Positions 62,477 to 64,000 of a stretch of DNA of 64,000 nucleotides are shown one piece after another (positions within the stretch are counted from its first letter, which is position 1; the number at the start of each line of letters is the position of its first letter). The stretch comes from Burkholderia sp. SRS-46 (GTDB lineage: Bacteria; Pseudomonadota; Gammaproteobacteria; Burkholderiales; Burkholderiaceae). The notes beneath the pieces are model-generated. The model searched no databases. It saw nothing but the letters and a program-made list of their open reading frames with translations, and was not told the origin of the DNA. The DNA lies in the NCBI RefSeq assembly GCF_004343775.1, contig NZ_PTXL01000006.1, positions 248,001 to 312,000 on the forward strand, written 5' to 3'. The position numbers were made by a program, and so were the translations under genes.

Positions 62477-63400
62477 ATGTCAATGGCCGACCGCGACGGC
62501 AAGATCTGGATGGACGGCAAGTTGATCGACTGGCGCGATGCCACGATCCACGTGCTGACCCATACGCTGCACTACGGCATGGGCGTCTTCGAAGGCGTGC
62601 GCGCATACAAGACGACCGACGGCAGCACGGCGATCTTCCGCCTGTATGACCACACGAAGCGCCTGCTGAACTCCGCGAAGATCTTCCAGATGGACGTGCC
62701 GTTCGACCAGGAAACCCTCGAAACCGCGCAGCGCGACGTCGTGCGCGAGAACGGCCTCGAGTCGGGCTACCTGCGCCCGATCATCTGGGTCGGCTCGGAA
62801 AAGCTCGGCGTGTCCGCGAAGGGCAACACGATCCACGTCGCGATCGCCGCGTGGCCGTGGGGCGCGTACCTCGGCGAGGAAGGCATCACGAAGGGCATCC
62901 GCGTGAAGACCTCGTCGTTTACCCGCCACCACGTGAACGTGTCGATGGTGCGCGCGAAGGCGTCGGGCTGGTACGTGAACTCGATCCTCGCGAACCAGGA
63001 AGCAACCGCCGACGGCTACGACGAGGCGCTGCTGCTCGACGTCGACGGCTACGTGTCGGAAGGCTCGGGCGAGAACTTCTTCCTCGTGAACCGCGGCAAG
63101 CTGTTCACGCCGGACCTGTCGTCGTGCCTCGACGGCATCACGCGCGACACCATCATCACGCTCGCGAAGGACGCCGGCATCGAGGTGATCGAGAAGCGCA
63201 TCACGCGCGACGAGGTCTACACGGCCGACGAGGCGTTCTTCACCGGCACCGCGGCCGAAGTCACGCCGATCCGCGAGCTGGACAACCGCACCATCGGCAG
63301 CGGCACGCGCGGCCCGATCACGGAAAAGCTGCAGTCGGCGTTTTTCGATATCGTGTCGGGCAAGAACGCGAAGTACGCGCACTGGCTGACGAAGATCTGA
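62477..63400 (+). CDS. ilvE: Branched-chain amino acid aminotransferase
   Basis: PLP transaminase for the last step of Ile, Leu and Val synthesis. 307 aa, fold type IV: ATIHVLTHTLHYGMGVFEGVRAY, PLP Lys161 in RAKASGWYVNS, the class signature DGYVSEGSGENFFLV, and FTGTAAEVTPI at the phosphate site. AGGAGA 6 nt upstream fixes ATG 62477. Divergent from the AzlCD exporter. Confidence 0.97.
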   Translation: MSMADRDGKIWMDGKLIDWRDATIHVLTHTLHYGMGVFEGVRAYKTTDGSTAIFRLYDHTKRLLNSAKIFQMDVPFDQETLETAQRDVVRENGLESGYLRPIIWVGSEKLGVSAKGNTIHVAIAAWPWGAYLGEEGITKGIRVKTSSFTRHHVNVSMVRAKASGWYVNSILANQEATADGYDEALLLDVDGYVSEGSGENFFLVNRGKLFTPDLSSCLDGITRDTIITLAKDAGIEVIEKRITRDEVYTADEAFFTGTAAEVTPIRELDNRTIGSGTRGPITEKLQSAFFDIVSGKNAKYAHWLTKI

Positions 63401-63454
63401 GCGCGCAGCGCCCGATCGCCCCCCACACACCAAGCCTCAAACAGAGAAAGACCC

Positions 63455-63649
63455 ATGAGTGAAATCAAGGAAATGCCGCTCGTCGAGCTGACGGCCAAGG
63501 ATCTTCCGGCCTACTGCCCGAACCCCGCCATGGCCCGCTGGAGCGCGCACCCGCGCGTGTTCATCGACGTGTCGCACGGCGAGACGCGCTGCCCGTACTG
63601 CGGCACGCGCTACAAGCTGCGCGACGGCGAGGTCGTCAAGGGCCACTGA
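63455..63649 (+). CDS. Small CHCC-type zinc-finger protein
   Basis: 64 aa, full length of the COG4391/NDUFS6-like family: Cys21 (AYCPNP), a following His (His32 or His41), then CPYCG (Cys46, Cys49) and the end RYKLRDGEVVKGH. The fold binds one zinc. Conserved between ilvE and the heptosyltransferase gene waaF in Burkholderia; 54 bp after ilvE with GAGAAAG before the ATG. Role unknown. Confidence 0.88.
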   Translation: MSEIKEMPLVELTAKDLPAYCPNPAMARWSAHPRVFIDVSHGETRCPYCGTRYKLRDGEVVKGH

Positions 63650-63799
63650 GCCCGGCCGCCCGGCCCGCACGCCCCGCGCGCGGCCGGACGTCCCGCGCGG
63701 CGGCGCGGCCGGAGCACGGCACGCCGCCCTTTCCCATTCTGGCAACCCGAACGCGGCGCCCGCGCGCCGTGTTTCATTACGACATCGGAAATCGACCTG

Positions 63800-64000
63800 A
63801 TGCGTCGAGCGCTGGTTATCGCACCGAATTGGATCGGTGACGCATTGATGGCGCAGCCGCTCTTTGCGCTGCTGAAGAAACTCCATCCCCGCATCGCGAT
63901 CGATGCCGTCGCGCCCGCCTGGGTCGCGCCGGTGCTGGAGCGCATGCCGGAGATCCACGATGTCTACGCGACCGATCTCGCGCACGGCAAGCTGCAGCTG
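63800..64000 (+). CDS. waaF: Lipopolysaccharide heptosyltransferase II, 5' part (cut by window end)
   Basis: The first 67 codons begin with RRALVIAPNWIGDALMAQPLF, the GT9-family heptosyltransferase N terminus that binds ADP-heptose, followed by LLKKLHPRIAIDAVAPAWVAPVLERMPE. Adds the second heptose to the LPS inner core. 150 bp after the zinc-finger gene. The gene continues past 64000, so the C-terminal sugar-nucleotide domain is not visible. Confidence 0.9.
   Translation, partial: MRRALVIAPNWIGDALMAQPLFALLKKLHPRIAIDAVAPAWVAPVLERMPEIHDVYATDLAHGKLQL

Overview
The window is about 68% G+C with strongly GC-biased third codon positions. Its gene content matches the core chromosome (chromosome 1) of a Burkholderia species, most likely of the Burkholderia cepacia complex: a kynBUA tryptophan operon with KynR, an RND efflux operon with a BpeR-type repressor, an HtrA protease beside a two-component system, and a purEK/purC - fbaA - pyk - pgk - ilvE - waaF stretch. 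This identification rests on recognising protein families and gene order, not on a database search. I see no rRNA, tRNA, CRISPR array, insertion sequence, integrase or phage gene.

Layout. 0-5.3 kb: a DUF72 protein, MsrA, a selenium-binding-protein-like methanethiol oxidase coupled to a small membrane protein, and a flavin reductase. 5.3-8.8 kb: KynR and the kynB-kynU-kynA operon (tryptophan to anthranilate). 9-25 kb: a large polyol-catabolism region. One arm (plus strand) holds a D-arabinitol/mannitol-type dehydrogenase, a xylulokinase and a SorC-family regulator. The other arm (minus strand, eight genes) holds a sorbitol-type SDR dehydrogenase, a PfkB sugar kinase, a GatZ-type protein, a polyol ABC transporter (binding protein, two permeases, ATPase) and a HAD phosphatase. 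Between the arms sit an MFS exporter, a serine-hydrolase esterase and a divergent LysR regulator. 25.2-28.4 kb: zur-znuA-znuC-znuB zinc uptake. 28.5-30.5 kb: glutathione-dependent formaldehyde oxidation. 30.6-33.9 kb: a second FGGY kinase and a divergent NCS2 nucleobase permease. 34.1-41.2 kb: tripartite RND pump and divergent TetR repressor. 41.3-52.6 kb: cysteine hydrolase and GlxA-type regulator, CoxG-like and DUF427 proteins, HtrA with its two-component system, PBP4, a sterol-desaturase-type oxygenase and a GDSL lipoprotein. 52.7-64 kb: Sua5/TsaC, PurK, PurE, PurC, aldolase, pyruvate kinase, phosphoglycerate kinase, AzlCD, IlvE, a small CHCC zinc protein and the start of WaaF.

The most informative non-coding signals are four. 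(1) The promoters of the two polyol arms share one architecture: a TTGACA-like -35, a 17-nt spacer, a GATCAT -10, and a 12-7-12 inverted repeat that begins on the -10. This suggests that both arms form one regulon, plausibly under the SorC-family regulator encoded between them. (2) An AcrR-like palindrome lies inside a predicted promoter of the RND operon. (3) A perfect 8-8-8 dyad brackets a TAAAAT element between divergent ilvE and azlCD, both branched-chain amino acid functions. (4) Several clear intrinsic terminators mark operon ends. At protein level, the His-rich zinc-buffering segment expected in ZnuA is absent and a His-rich tail sits on the ATPase ZnuC instead, and pyruvate kinase has a long open in-frame upstream extension.
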